This document shows, one piece after another, positions 22,672 to 35,506 of a stretch of DNA of 64,000 bases. A model generated the notes under the pieces. That model had not been told where the DNA came from. It ran no database searches and saw only the letters and a program-made list of their open reading frames with translations. Source of the DNA: Symsagittifera roscoffensis (lineage: Eukaryota > Xenacoelomorpha > Acoela > Convolutidae); NCBI RefSeq assembly GCF_963678635.1, contig NC_087067.1, positions 4,812,647 to 4,876,646 of the forward strand, written 5' to 3'. A program made the translations under genes and the position numbers. Each line of letters begins with the position of its first letter. Position 1 is the first letter of the stretch.

Positions 22672-24107
22672 GAGTTTAAGTCCGGGTTGGCTTTCTCATA
22701 GAGTAAATTCGGATAAGGTACACCGTCTGTTCGTCACGCTATCTTATTTTCGGCCGGATAGATTCGTGCAACTTCTCAGTCTAATACCGATCTTAATCTT
22801 ACTCTTATATCTCTTAGTCTCAATAGATCTAGCATATACTGGTATCCGCCAGGTTCAGAACCAAGAACTGTTCTGAGGAAGCGCAACTGTTTGCTAGGTT
22901 ATTTTTATTCTCTTCTGGCTGAAACTATAAATATTTTCAGCCTTACAATTGATTGTAAGTTTTATTCATGGATTATGATTGGTTAGTTCGAAGTATTTTA
23001 CAGATATATTTTTCAAGAATATAATAGGATATTATATATACTTGTTTTGATTGGTTCCTAATTATATATACTAATCGATTGCATGTTCTCCTGTAAATTT
23101 GATCATCATCAAATTCTTTTTCTACAAATTCTGATACTTCGAGCCGTATGCTAAATTTTAAGTAATGTTGTATCAAATAAAACTGTTATTCATTTAGTTG
23201 AAGACAATTCTTTAGAAAAACATAACTAGCATCTAAAAAATAAACAACAGAAAAATCTTGTTTGTGTATGCCATCTTTCAAGTCAAAAAGAAAAACTTAC
23301 TTTGATTTTAAAGATGGAAAATTTTTGAAACAAAAAAGACGCTAGACGCTTGTAAACAGACAACTTGATCTGATTTTAACAAAAGGATAATAGAGAAAAT
23401 GATGAACCTTTGATTTGTTTGGAAACAATGTTTCGATACTTTTGAAAAAATTTAAATTTTTGATATAGTTGAAGTCAGAGTAGAAGCACTGCTGATACTC
23501 TTCCGTATTTTGGTTGCGTGTAAGCTATTTTTCCTGTCTCAAAATAGCTGAATTTTGCTTGAGATTAAGCATTTGACTCTAATTTTAACAGCCTTTAAAG
23601 CTAAACTGGATAAAACGAATAAAATTTTGGGATGAAATACTCGTTTTTCTGTAAAAAATACTAATGTCCAAAAAGAAATGCATTGCAAAAATTTCTTGAA
23701 ATGTATCGGAAGTTTCTCGTGATTTATTTTCAGAGAAATTTTAGTACAAAAAACGAATGAACAATTTTGTTCCGTCTTTTCAAGAAATTGATTGACTAAT
23801 TGAGCTCGGGTTTTTTTTCTTCCAGAGCAACTGATGCAATTTAACTAGCCATTTTTTACGCTGACTTTTTTCATATTAACCGGAAACATTTGATGTCGTG
23901 AGCCTAAACTTATGAAGTATCTCTAGCTGCGATGTTATAAATGTGTGTTTAAATGTTCGAAAACCGTCAATATGGCCAACTGCGATATTTAGCGCCGAAA
24001 AACTTCGTGCTATCAACGCGTAGGTTGTGACTTAATCCCGCACAAAAATCGTTCCAAATTGAAAAGAAGCAAGCTAGTTTTACAATAAACAGCGTGTGAC
24101 ATGACAA
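22672..24107 (-). repeat. Right arm of long inverted repeat, with ~0.9 kb extra
   Basis: Matches the left arm at 15706-16281 in the opposite orientation. The homologous parts are 22672-23010 (GGCTTTCTCATAGAG to TATTTTACAG) and 23945-24107 (TTGGCCATATTGAC to CAGCGTGTGACATG). About 0.93 kb between them (23010-23945) has no counterpart in the left arm, so it is an insertion here or a deletion there. Nothing coding was recognised in that part. Confidence 0.65.
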
Positions 24108-24566
24108 ACTTCAGGAAAATTTTTTAAAAAAATTATCTTTATGAATACTATTCGAGCACTACTCTTTAATGAAGTCTAACACTACTTCATAGACGTTAAT
24201 TAAGTACAGTTTTAATGATATCGACCTGATACGAGCAGTCCTGAATCTGTTTTAATAACTCAGCTATCCACTAAACTAAAGTACATCTGACAATCTCTTA
24301 AAAAGAGTTATTTGAAAAAAGGAGCATTTTTCCAGCCTTCTAACTCAAAGAAAAGAATGAAATCTCGTTTTCGCCCAGATATGATAAAACAAACTATATA
24401 TCAATGAGAAAAAGAATCGCTTGAGTGAAAAACTAACGCGCTAAGGACGTCAACATAACTACTCTCTACTTTGAGCAATTCAATAATTGATTTGGAGGCA
24501 ATCGTTTCGGACGTTGTAGGCAATTGTTTAGTCGAACAATGAGAATCACCACATTGATCACAAAGC
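24108..24566. other. Spacer before the BEL/Pao triplication
   Basis: No coding sequence or repeat could be recognised. The first duplicated unit begins right after it, at the AAAAAAAACGCAGG boundary. Confidence 0.35.
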
Positions 24567-25419
24567 AAAAAAAACGCAGGGATTAAAGAAAAAAAAGTGA
24601 GAAGTGAAAGTAAGACAAAAAATTAAAAAAAAAAACCACTCAAGACAAGATTTTCATCTATAAAACTGGAAGAAGATTAAAAAAACTGTGTTCTAAAATA
24701 TTACTTCAATTTACAAATGCTCCCAGGTTGAAGTCCCACCTTTAATTAGCGTTTCTTCTGAAGTATCACAATGATCGATATTTTTTACAGCGTTGACTCA
24801 TGTATAAATCAGTGCTTTTTGCATAGCTAAACCGCGATATTTCAAAACTATTTCAGCAATTATTCCGTAGCAAATCAGCGCTACAGTTTACAAAATTTTA
24901 TCTCATTCTAGTAGCTTTCAAATGAAAGTGTCAGTTTATGAGTCTTTTAATTTGGGTATATCTCAGGAGTCGTTGCGCAAAGGTAGAATAGATGTCTAAC
25001 TAACAATTGGTTCCGGGATAGAAAATCAGTAGTTCGATTTTTTGCTCATTTTGATAGGATTTTTATCGCTGTTTCATCGCTGAAAACTAGCCAAAATAGC
25101 GCTCATCTATCGAAAAAGTTTGATATTGTGGCAATAAACATAGATAATTCATCGATAGCGATATCTGTTTTTTTTCCACTTCTTTATCGCTAATACTCTA
25201 GAAATGTTCACTGTGAGCCAATTAAGTGTTAGAGGAGTGGCCAAAAAAAAAAAGATTTCTTTAGTTTGCTTAAATTTATACGAGCCTACTTCCAAATAAA
25301 AAAAGCTCGGAAATGAACAAAAAATTTCTCAAAAAACTCAAATTTTTTCTCCAATTTTGTGCTTTCTTGATTTTTCAATGATTAGTAGTTATATCATTTG
25401 TAAACTGAAAAAAGCGGAT

Positions 25420-25655
25420 TAGGAAAAAATTTCGAACATCGATTTTCTATTGTTAAGTTGTGTAGTGTTTCAGTGTTTTCAAGTTTTCAAGTTTTTCTTT
25501 CTAAAAGCCACTCTGTCCGTTTTCAGTACTTCATTTGTTATCAAATTGTTGTATTCATCCAATGGGCAAAGTCATTGCAAGTCAGGCTTGTATATCTGGC
25601 ATTAAAAGTCATGGTAAACTGGTCGATTTGTAGCACTGCACAAATCGGGCTAACA
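25420..25655 (-). repeat. BEL/Pao LTR in unit A
   Basis: The minus strand starts TGTTAGCCCGATTTGTGCAG at 25655. Core matches the 5' LTR-like segment at 40885-41093 (AACATCRATTTTYYATTG, TCAGGCT, GCATTAAAAGTCA, GGGCTAACA on the plus strand). The lower border is not defined. Confidence 0.7.
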
Positions 25656-26885
25656 GCCGGCCTCATCTTGCAATCGCAGACTTAAAACGAAAAGTCGGGA
25701 GGGGGTTGGGTGGGTTTTTTTTAATATAGTCCTAAATTCTTAGTAAATCGAACCTGATAGCTGTCGGCGGTCTTCGTTGATGAGTCGATTCCCGTTGTAG
25801 ATCGTTGCCTTGGTCGTTGCGCAGGTGGCTGCTGCTGTATTCCTATTGTAGAAAAATGACGTGCTTGGTCGTGAATCATATTGCTGGTCGTTTTCTAGCT
25901 CTTTTTAAAAACTAGTAGAGCTAAGGTGGCTGCTGTTGCTGTGGAGGAACCAATTCTTGTTGTAGATCGCTGTCTTCTTTGCTGATTGATTTGCCAAGAA
26001 TGCAGTCGTCCACTTAAGTAAAATGATAATTTGTTCATTGTTGCAAAAAGTCTTGCAATCCATTCTAATGTGGTTGAGTGCTTTGTCGGTGATAATATTT
26101 ATACCAAAATTTGTTTTTTTTTACTGAGTATGATCCCGCGGCAAACTTTGACGCAGGTTGGTTCTAGTTCGTAATTGCAGAAGTGAATAGCAGAGATTAA
26201 TCTGTGAGTCAGCTCGTATATCTTACTGGAGATCAACTGCTGGAAGCATTAGACAGTTATTCCCATTTTTTAGAAGCGTTCAATTTCGGGTAATGGATAA
26301 AACGTCGATCAAATTGTCGATGAAGATTCCTGAACACTCTGATTTGGTAAAATCCACAATATTCTACACTGTTGTAGTGGCTGGAGTGCTATACATGTCG
26401 GTTGGCGAAGAGTCGTGGCTGTTGGGTGAAGAAAACAGGGGCAAGTCGGATTGCGGGAGTTTTTCACAATACCATGTCGAGTGCGCACATTGTATTGTCT
26501 AACTTGATCGTCATGTGATGAGATCGGGGATTCAATGAGTCCAAGAGGCCAAAAACCTCGAGGAATGAATTCTTCTAATATCCATACTTGTTTTTCCTCG
26601 GCAAGAAATATGGTTTCAGAGGACCATTTCTGGCGGGGAAGAAGCGTTGGTACGAGTTATTCCGTTGGCGGGGAAGAAGGCGTTTCCATCCGTGATTTGA
26701 GAGCTGCTGGGTAAATTTCTACCATTTCGTGGTCGTCAATGGCGCCGTTGATAGTTTGGGTGGCATGCTGGCGAACGCTTGTCCTCGAAGGAGGTGTGGA
26801 GGTGGTTGGGCGGTAGGGTTTCAATATCGTTGGGAGATGAAGAAACTGTGGTTATCGGTCTGGCATTCATGGACTATTCTATCAA

Positions 26886-27300
26886 TCATAGTACTGTTTT
26901 GAAGGTGTTGTCGGTCAGATTCTTGCTAGCAATAATAGCATACATGTCGTTTTTCAGGCTTCGAACGAGGCGTTCCCATACACCTTGTAAGTGAGGCGCA
27001 TTTTTCCAAAACAAACTCAAGAACAAGTGTGGGGTCGAGGGTTCAGAGAGCTCCCTTTCGGCTGCTGAAAAAATTGTCTCGATACCGAAACAAAGTGTAG
27101 ATGGGGTTCCTGGACTAGCAAAGAAGCGGCGAAGTGCACTAAGGGTTGCATCGGCAAAGAGGTCATGACACATTTTGAGACGCACGGCACGTGTTGTTAG
27201 GCAGGTCAGAATGAGTCCATATAGTTTTGTTGTAAGCATCGGCTGTCTGCGAGGCGAATGGTCCAAAATCAACCAGTCTAGTTATTTGGAATTTGAAGGG
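26886..27300 (-). pseudogene. BEL/Pao integrase core, unit A
   Basis: Minus-strand frame with LYGLILTCLTTRAVRLKMCH, RRFFASPGTPSTLCFGIETI and HLQGVWERLVRSLKND, the typical BEL integrase core order. The position that should hold the second catalytic aspartate (SDNGTNF in functional relatives) reads FGIETIF, so the Asp is Gly; the catalytic Glu in GVWERLV is kept. A frameshift just before LYGLI (about 27220) breaks the link to the VDFGPF segment. The enzyme would insert the cDNA into the genome; this copy cannot. Confidence 0.85.
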
Positions 27301-27560
27301 TTTCTCAGTGGGAAAGCAGGTGTATGGTAGAGCTACAATCTCAGGCTGGATACCATCAGCTAAACGGCGGCGGCATGCGTAGCAATTGTTGCAGAGATTC
27401 AGAAAAAGTGCTCTGGCGTCAGGAATCTAGTAGATGGCGTATGGAGTGTTCCTGGTATGTTCTGATTGCAAGTCCTGGTTTGTGACATCAGTATACTCTA
27501 TCACTAGCATAATAGCGGGGTGTTTACTGTCGAGAATGATGGAGTATTTCGAGCAAAAAT

Positions 27561-27788
27561 TTAGTCTACATTTTTGAAATCTTCCATGAGCTCGAAGAAG
27601 TCATTTATCGCCGATATAAGGTGAGAGGGGTCTAATGAGGCTACTTGGTAATACTGATTTACTATGTGTGGGGTGGCGTATTCGGTGGCAAAAATGTCTG
27701 GTTGCGATTGCTTCTGTAGAAACAATTTGGAAATGATGTTGTCGTCTGGCGTCAAGATGTGGTTTTGAACCTGTCTGCGTTGGCACAC
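27561..27788 (-). pseudogene. BEL/Pao RNase H-integrase linker, unit A
   Basis: A 75-codon minus-strand frame (FATEYATPHIVNQYYQVASL, then DPSHLISAINDFFELMEDFK) that is kept in all three units (also 31740-31967 and 36193-36420). Its position between RNase H and integrase matches the variable linker of Pao polyproteins. No catalytic motif is present. Confidence 0.5.
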
Positions 27789-28393
27789 TGCTGCTGGTAG
27801 GGTTGGTTGGTTGCGGTAAAACAGTATTGTCCTGCGGGTTGTACCCTCGTGATCACAATCGGCTAGAGATGAGGGAAAACAAGGAAATTATCGACCGTGG
27901 TGTTTTGCAAATCAAAGCTTGGTGTCTAGCCTTTAGGTTAAATCTTTTCACTGTTCTGAGTGAGCAAGCAGTTGCTCGAAGCAGTCAGATCCATTTCGAG
28001 AACCTTTTGTAATTGATACACACATTTTCGTGAACGAAGATGTTAGAATGAGAGCTGAAAGACTGTCGGTGAGAGTGCTCGACTTTGTTATCCGTCGAAA
28101 AGAGAGAAGAATTGACATCAGAAAATGCAGTTTTGGGCTGTGAAGTTGCGGGTTTTTGCTGATCTGATGCTAAAATGAAGTTTGTTTAATTAAAATCAAC
28201 GGCAATTTGGTGGAAATTTGGCAAAGGCAATTCCTCGGGTTGCGTCGCCTGCAAGGTAAAGAATTCCTGGGCGGTGTTTCCATTACGAGGCTAAGGAGAG
28301 TTCTAATGTTTCTCCATCATGGTTGGCTAAAAATCTCTGCTGTCTTTTGTTAGAAGCATATATTCATTGTAGAATTGTGCAGCTATCAGTCCA

Positions 28394-28675
28394 TCAATAG
28401 GTTTCATCAATTTTGAATTGCTGTAGAGTCTTGATGAACTTTGGAGGTCTGGCTCCTTTCAAGACTGCTTGTGATTCCAGTTTGCTTATTGTATGCTGCT
28501 TTAACCGTTCAAATCTAGCTTTCCAAAGGGCAAACGATATAGTGTTTTGGTCTCTGATCTCTTCTATGCGTACAAAAGAGGCAACGGAAGCTAGAGCGGC
28601 ATAGGAAACATCTGAGAAAACACGCAGACAATGTTTATAGTACTTTTGAGAGGAAAAATGGCAAGAGATGCTCAA
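28394..28675 (-). pseudogene. BEL/Pao RNase H, unit A
   Basis: Minus-strand frame with LRVFSDVSYAALASVASFVR (first catalytic Asp) and RLKQHTISKLESQAVLKGAR (catalytic Glu), the hallmark spacing of Pao RNase H following the Peptidase_A17-type connection. It would remove the RNA strand during reverse transcription. The stretch upstream in the element (28695-28913) belongs to the RT-RNase H connection, out of frame. Confidence 0.8.
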
Positions 28676-29851
28676 TGCTTAAAACCGGTTGATTTCACTT
28701 GGCAGTGTGAAAATTTCTGGCATGTTGTCGTTGCTGAAATAGTCGTCTCATTAGATTCTTTGTCTCCAAACACATTGCTGCAAAATGCGGATGCGAATAG
28801 TAACTGGCGCGGCAATTCCTATTAGGTCGAACACTGATGATGAACTGTGGAGCAGGTTCCGTTGAGTCGGTTTCTTTTTCAATGGTCATAGAATTTGTTC
28901 GGCAAGAAAACAAGTGATTCGCTGGCGATGTTCCGTTGAATTCCTAAAACTTGTTTGCTAGTAGTTTTGTCGAGAAGTTCCTCAAAACTGATGGCTGAAA
29001 AAAAAACGCAGGAATTATAGAAAAAAAAACATCGTGAGAAGTGAAAGTAAGACAAAAATTAAAAAAAAAACACTCAAGACAAGATTTTCATCTATCAAAC
29101 TGGAAGAAGATTAAAAAAACTGTGTTTTAAAAAATTATTTCAATTTACAAATGCTCCCAGGTTGAAGTCCCACCTTTAATTAGCGTTTCTTCTGAAGTAT
29201 CACAATGATCGATATTTTTTACAGCGTAGACTTATGTATAAATCAGTGCTTTTTGCATAGCTAAACCGCAATATTTCAAAATTATTTCAGCAATTATTCC
29301 GTAGCAAATCAGCGCTACAGTTTACAAAATTTTATCTCATTCTAGTAGCTTTCAAATGAAAGTGTGAGTTTATGAGTCTTTTAATTTGGGTATATCTCAG
29401 GAGTCGTTGCGCAAAGGTAGAATAGATGTCTAACTAACAATTGGTTCCGGGATAGAAAATCAGTAGTTCAATTTTTGTTCATTTTGATAGGATTTTTATC
29501 GCTGTTTCATTGCTGAAAATTAGCCAAAAAAGCGCTCATCTATCAAAAAATATTGATATTGTGGCAATAAACATAGATAATTCATTGATAGCGATATCTG
29601 TTTTTTTTTTCACTTCTTTATCGCTAATACTCTAGAAATGTTCACTGTGAGCCAATTAAGTGTTAGAGGAGTGGCCAAAAAAAATCATTTCTTTAGTTTG
29701 CTTAAATTTATACGAGCTCACTTCCAAATAAAAAAGCTCGGAAATGAACAAAAAAACTCTCAAAAAACTCAAACTTTTTCTCCAATTTTGTGCTTTCTTG
29801 GTTTTTCAATGATAAGTAGTTATATCATTTGTAAACTAAAAAGTGCGGATT

Positions 29852-30086
29852 GGGAAAAAATTTCGAACATCGATTTTCTATTGTTAAGTTGTGCAGTGTT
29901 TCAGTGTTTTCAAGTTTTCAAGTTTTTCTTTCTAAAAGCCACTCTGTCCGTTTTCAGTACTCCATTTGTCCTCAAATTGTTGTATTCATCCAATGGCCAA
30001 AGTCATTGCCAGTCAGGCTTGTATATCTGGCATTAAAAGTCATGGTAAACTGGTCGATTTGTAGCACTGCACAAATCGGGCTAACA
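29852..30086 (-). repeat. BEL/Pao LTR in unit B
   Basis: Same LTR as in unit A, ending on the plus strand at GGGCTAACA (30086). Confidence 0.7.
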
Positions 30087-31053
30087 GCCGGCCTCATTTT
30101 GCAATCGCAGACTTAAAACGAAAAGTCAGGATGGGGTTGTATGGGTTTTTTTAAACCTAATTCTAAATTCTTAGTAAATCGAAGCTTATAGCTGTCGGCG
30201 GTCTTCGTTGATGAGTCGATTCTCGTTGTAGATCGTTGCCTTAGTCGTTGCGCAGGTGGCTGCTGCTGTATTCCTATTGTAGAAAATTGACTTGCTTGGT
30301 CGTAGAACTACGGTGGTTCCTGTCGTCATCAAAGAGTTGATTCATGTTGCTGGTCGTTTTCTAGTTCTTTTTTAAATCTAGTAGAGCTAAGGTGGCTGCT
30401 GTTGCTGTGGAGGAATCAATTCTTGTTGTAGATCGCTGTCTTTTTTTCTGATTGATTTGCCAAGAATGCAGTCGTCCACTTAAGTAAAATGATATTTTGT
30501 TCATTGCTGCAAAACGTCTTGCAATCCATTCTAATGTGGTTGAGTGCTTTTCTCGATGATAAAATTCATACCAAAAAAAGTTTTTGTTTACTGAGTATGA
30601 TCCCGCGGCAAATTTTGACGCAGGTTGGTTCTAGTTCTTTATTGCAGAAGTGAATAGCAGTGATTAATCTGTGAGTCAGCTCGTATATCTTACTGGAGAT
30701 CAACTGCTGGAGGCATTAGATAGTTATCCCCATTTTTTAGAAGCGTTCATTTTCGGGTAATGGATGAATCGTCGATCAAATTGTCGATGAAGATTCCTGG
30801 TTACTCTGATTTGGTAAAATCCACAATCTTCTACACTGTTTTCCTCGGCGGGGAAGAAGGCGTTTCCATCCGTGATTTGAGAGCTGCTGGGCAAATTTCT
30901 ACCATTTCGTGGTCGTCAATGGCGCCGTTGATAGTTTGGGTGGCATGCTGGCAAACGCTCGTCCTCGAAGGGGGTGTGGAGGTGGTTGGGCGGTAGGGTT
31001 TCAATATTGTTGGGAGATGAAGAAACTGTGGTTATCGGTCTGGCATTCATGGA

Positions 31054-31440
31054 CTATTCTATCACGCATAGTACTGTGTTGAAGGTGTTGTCGGTCAGAT
31101 TCTTGCTAGCAATAATAGCATACATGTCGTTTTTCAGGCTTCGAACGAGGCGTTCCCATACACCTTGTAAATGAAGCGCATTTTTCCAAAACAAACTCAA
31201 GAACAAGTGTGGAGTCGAGGGTTCGGAGAGCTCCCTTTCGGCTGCTGAAAAAATTGTCTCGATACCGAAACAAAGTGTAGAGGGGGTTCCTGGACTAGCA
31301 AAGAAGCGGCGAAGTGCACTAAGGGTTACATCGGCAAAGAGGTCATGACACATTTTGAGACGCACGGCACGTGTTGTTAGGCAGGTCAGAATGAGTCCAT
31401 ATAGTTTAATGTAAGCATCGGCTGTCTGCGAGGCGAATTG
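31054..31440 (-). pseudogene. BEL/Pao integrase core, unit B
   Basis: Same as in unit A, with the same Asp-to-Gly loss (CFGIETIFSAAEREL), followed on the protein by HLQGVWERLVRSLKND and SKNLTDNTFNTVLCVIE. The frame of the N-terminal part (YGLILTCL) is again offset from the rest. Confidence 0.85.
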
Positions 31441-32572
31441 TCCGAAAACAACCAGTCTAGTAATTTGGAAGGTGAAGGGTTTCTCAGTGGGAAAGCAGGT
31501 GTACGGTAGAGCTACAATTTCAGGCTGGATACCAACAGCTAAATGGCGGCGGCATGCGTAGCAATTGTTGCAGAGATTTAGAAAAAGTGCTCTGGCGTCA
31601 GGAATCTAGTAGATGGCGTATGGAGTGTTCCTGGTATGTTCTGATTGCAAGTGCTGGTTTGTGACATCAGTATACTCTATCACTAGCATAATAGCGGGGT
31701 GTTTTCTGTCGAGAATGATGGAGTATTTCGAGCAAAAATTTAGTCTATATTTTTGAAATCTTTCATGAGCTCGAAGAAGTCATTTATCGCCGATATAAGG
31801 TGAGAGGGGTCTAATGAGGCTACTTGGTAATACTGATTTACTATGTTTGGGGTGGCGTATTCGGTGGCAAAAGTGTCTGGTTGCGATTGCTTCTGTAGAA
31901 ACAATTTGGAAATGATGTTGTCGTCTGGCGTCAAGATGTGGTTTTGAATCTGTCTGCGTTGGCACACTGCTGGTGGTAGGGTTGGTTGGTTGCGGTAAAA
32001 CAGTATTGTCCTGCGGGTTGTACGCTCGTGATCACAATCGGCTAGAGATGAGGGAAAACAAGGAAATTATCGACCGTGGTGTTTTGCAAATCAAAGCTTG
32101 GTGTCTAACCTTTAGGTTAAATCTTTTCAATGTTCTGAGTGAGCAAGCAGTTGCTCGAAGCAGTCAGGTCCATTTCGAGAATCTTTTGTAATTAATACAC
32201 AGATTTTCGGGAACAACTATGTTAGAATGAGAGCTGAAAGACTGTCGGTGAGAGTGCTCGACTTTGTTATCCGTCGAAAAGAGAGAAGAATTGACATCAG
32301 AAAATGCAGTTTTGGGCAGTGAAGTTGCGGGTTTTTGCTGATCTGATGCTAAAAGGAAGTTTGTTTAATTAAAATCAACGGTAATTTGGTGGAAATTTGG
32401 CAAAGGCAATTCCTCGGGTTGCGTCGCCTGCAAGGTAAAGAATTCCTGGGCGGTGTTTCCATTACGAGGCTAAGGAAAGTTCTAATGTTTCTCCATCATG
32501 GTTGGCTAAAAATCTCTGCTGTCTTTTGTTAGAAGCATATATTCATTGTAGAATTGTGCAGCTATCAGTCCA

Positions 32573-32854
32573 TCAATAGGTTTTGTCGATTTTGAATTGC
32601 TGTAGAGTCTTGATGAACTTTGGAGGTGTGGCTCCTTTCAAGACTGCTTGTGATTCCAGTTTGCTTATTGTATGCTGCTTTAACCGTGCAAATCTAGCTT
32701 TCCAAAGGGCAAACGATATAGTGTTTTGGTCTCTGATCTCTTCTATGCGTACAAAAGAGGCAACGGAAGCTAGAGCGGCATAGGAAGCATCTGAGAAAAC
32801 ACGCAGAGAATGTTTATAGTACTTTTGAGATGAAAAATGGCAAGAGATGCTCAA
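32573..32854 (-). pseudogene. BEL/Pao RNase H, unit B
   Basis: Same domain as in unit A with a few substitutions (LRVFSDASYAALASVASFVR; ARLKQHTISKLESQAVLKG). It keeps DAS, the more usual form of the first motif. Confidence 0.8.
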
Positions 32855-34029
32855 TGCTTAAAACCGGTTGATTTCACTTGGCAGTGTGAAAAATTCTGGC
32901 ATGTTGTCGTTGCTGAAATAGTCGTCTCATTAAATTCTTTGTCTCCAAACACATTGCTGCAAAATGCGGAGGCGAATAGTAACTGGCGCGGCAATTCCTA
33001 TTAGGTCGAACACTGATGATGAACTGTGGAGCAGGTTCCGTTGAGTCGGTTTCTTTTTCAATGGTCATAGAATTTCTTCGGCAAGAAAACAAGTGATTCG
33101 CTGGCGATGTTCCGTTGAATTCCTAAAACTTGTTTGCTAGTAGTTTTGACGAGAAGTTCCTCAAAACTGATGGCTGAAAAAAAACGCAGGAATTAAAGAA
33201 AAAAAACATCGTGAGAAGTGAAAGTAAGAGAAAAATTAAAAAAAAACACTCAAGACAAAGTTTTCATCTATCAAACTGGAAGAAAATTAAAAAAACTGTT
33301 TTCTAAAATATTATTTCAATTTACAAATGCTCCCAGGTTGAAGTCCCACCTTTAATTAGCGTTTCTACTGAAGTATCACAATGATCGATAATTTTTACAG
33401 CGTTGACTCATGTATATATCAGTGCTTTTTGCATAGCTAAACCGCGATATTTCAAAACTATTTCAGCAATTATTCCGTAGCAAATCAGCGCTACAGTTCA
33501 CAAAATTTTATCTCATTTTAGTAGCTTTCAAATGAAAGTGTGAGTTTATGAGTCTTTTAATTTGGGTATATCTCAGGAGTCGTTGCGCAAAGGTAGAATA
33601 GATGTCTAACTAACAATTGGTTCCTGGATAGAAAATCAGTAGTTCAATTTTTTGCTCATTTTGATAGGATTTTTATCGCTGTTTCATCGCTGAAAACTAG
33701 CCAAAATAGCGCTCATCTATCGAAAAAGTTTGATTTTGTGGCAATAAACATAGATAATTCATTGATAGCGATATCTGTTTTTTTTTTTCACTTCTTCATC
33801 GCTAATACTCTAGAAACGTTCACTGTGAGCCAATTAAGTGTTAGAGGAGTGACCAAAAAAAATCATTTCTTTAGTTTGCTTAAATTTATACGAGCTCACT
33901 TCCAAATAAAAAAGCTCGGAAATGAACAAAAAAACTCTCAAAAAACTCAAACTTTTTCTCCAATTATGTGCTTTCTTGGTTTTTCAATGATAAGTAGTTA
34001 TATCATTTGTAAACTAAAAAGTGCGGATT

Positions 34030-34264
34030 AAGAAAAAAAATTGAACATCGATTTTCTATTGTTAAGTTGTGTAGTGTTTCAGTGTTTTCAAGTTTTCAAG
34101 TTTTTCTTTCTAAAAGCCACTCTGTCCATTTTCAGTACTCCATTTGTCCTCAAATTGTTGTATTCATCCAATGGCCAAAGTCATTGCAAGTCAGGCTTGT
34201 ATATCTGGCATTAAAAGTCATGGTAAACTGGTCGATTTGTAGCACTGCTCAAATCGGGCTAACA
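34030..34264 (-). repeat. BEL/Pao 3' LTR in unit C
   Basis: Same LTR as in units A and B, ending at GGGCTAACA (34264). It is the 3' LTR of the near full-length element. Confidence 0.7.
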
Positions 34265-35506
34265 GCCGGCCTCATTTTGCAATCGCAGACTTAAAACGAA
34301 AAGTCAGGATGCGGTTGTGTGGGTTTTTTTTAACCTAATTCTAAATTCTTAGTAAATCGAAGCTTATAGCTGTCGGCGGTCTTCGTTGATGAGTCGATTC
34401 TCGTTGTAGATCGTTGCCTTAGTCGTTGCGCAGGTGGCTGCTGCTGTATTCCTATTGTAGAAAAATGACTTGCTTGGTCGTAGAACTACGGTGGTTCCTG
34501 TCGTCATCAAAGAGTTGATTCATGTTGCTGGTCGTTTTGTAGTTCTTTTTAAAATCTGGTAGAGCTAAGGTGGCTGCTGTTGCTGTGGAGGAATCAATTC
34601 TTGTTGTAGATCGCTGTCTTTTTTTGCTGATTGATTTGCCAAGAATGCAGTCGTCCACTTAAGTAAAATGATATTTTGTTCATTGCTGCAAAATGTCTTG
34701 CAATCCATTCTAATGTGGTTGAGTGCTTTTCTCGATGATAAAATTAGTTTTTGTTTACTGAGTATAATCCCGCGGCAAATTTTGACGCAGGTTGGTTCTA
34801 GTTCTTTATTGCAGAAGTGAATAGCAGAGATTAATCTGTGAGTCAGCTCGTATATCTTACTGGAGATCAACTGCTGGAAGCATTAGACAGTTATCCCCAT
34901 TTTTTAGAAGCGTTCAATTTCGGGTAATGGATAAATCGTCGATCAAATTGTCGATGAAGATTCCTGGTTACTCTCATTTGGTAAAACCCACAATCTTCTA
35001 CACTGTTGTAGTGGCTGGAGTGCTATACATGTCGGTTGGCGAAGAGTCGTGGCAGTTGGCTGAAGAAAACAGGGGCAAGTCGGATTGCGGGAGTTTTCAC
35101 AATACCATGTCGAGTGCGTACATTGTATTGTATAATTTGATCGTCATGTGATGAGATCGGGGATTCAATGAGTCCAAGAGGCCCAAAACTTCGAGGAATG
35201 AATTCTTCTAATATCCATACTTGTTTTTCCTCGGCAAGAAATATGGTTTCAGAGGACCATTTCTGGCGGGGAAGAAGCGTTGGTACGAATTATTCCGTTG
35301 GCGGGGAAGAAGGCGTTTCCATACGTGATTTGAGAGCTGCTGGGCAAATTTCTACCATTTCATGGTCGTCAATGGCGGCGTTGATAGTTTGGGTGGCATG
35401 CTGGCGAACGCTCGTCCTCGAAGGAGGTGTGGAGGTGGTTGGGCGGTAAGGTTTCAATATCGTTGGGAGATGAAGAAACTGTGGTTATCGGTCTGGCATT
35501 CATGGA

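Larger units (their letters stand above)
24567..28996 (-). repeat. BEL/Pao 3'-half tandem unit A
   Basis: First of three direct copies (A, B, C). Each contains, read along the plus strand, about 0.6 kb of non-element sequence, the 3' LTR, the region after integrase, integrase, RNase H and the end of reverse transcriptase, all on the minus strand. The left boundary is AAAACGCAGG at about 24567 and the right boundary is CTCAAAACTGATGGCT at 28996. Divergence between copies is only a few percent by eye. The unit does not stop at element borders, so it arose as a segmental duplication, not by transposition. Confidence 0.9.
28997..33175 (-). repeat. BEL/Pao 3'-half tandem unit B
   Basis: Second copy, 4.18 kb. 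It lacks about 260 bp present in A and C: at 30840 the sequence passes from CTACACTGTT straight to TTCCTCGGCGGGGAAGAAGG, skipping the segment from TGTAGTGGCTGGAGTGC to the second GGCGGGGAAGAAGG. A repeated GGCGGGGAAGAAG motif at the deletion edges suggests slippage or recombination between short repeats. Confidence 0.9.

Noticed and set aside
26293-26502. Plus-strand frames in the BEL/Pao units (also 27803, 28631, 30760, 35168)
   Set aside because: They are shadows of the minus-strand polyprotein and are repeated only because the units are.
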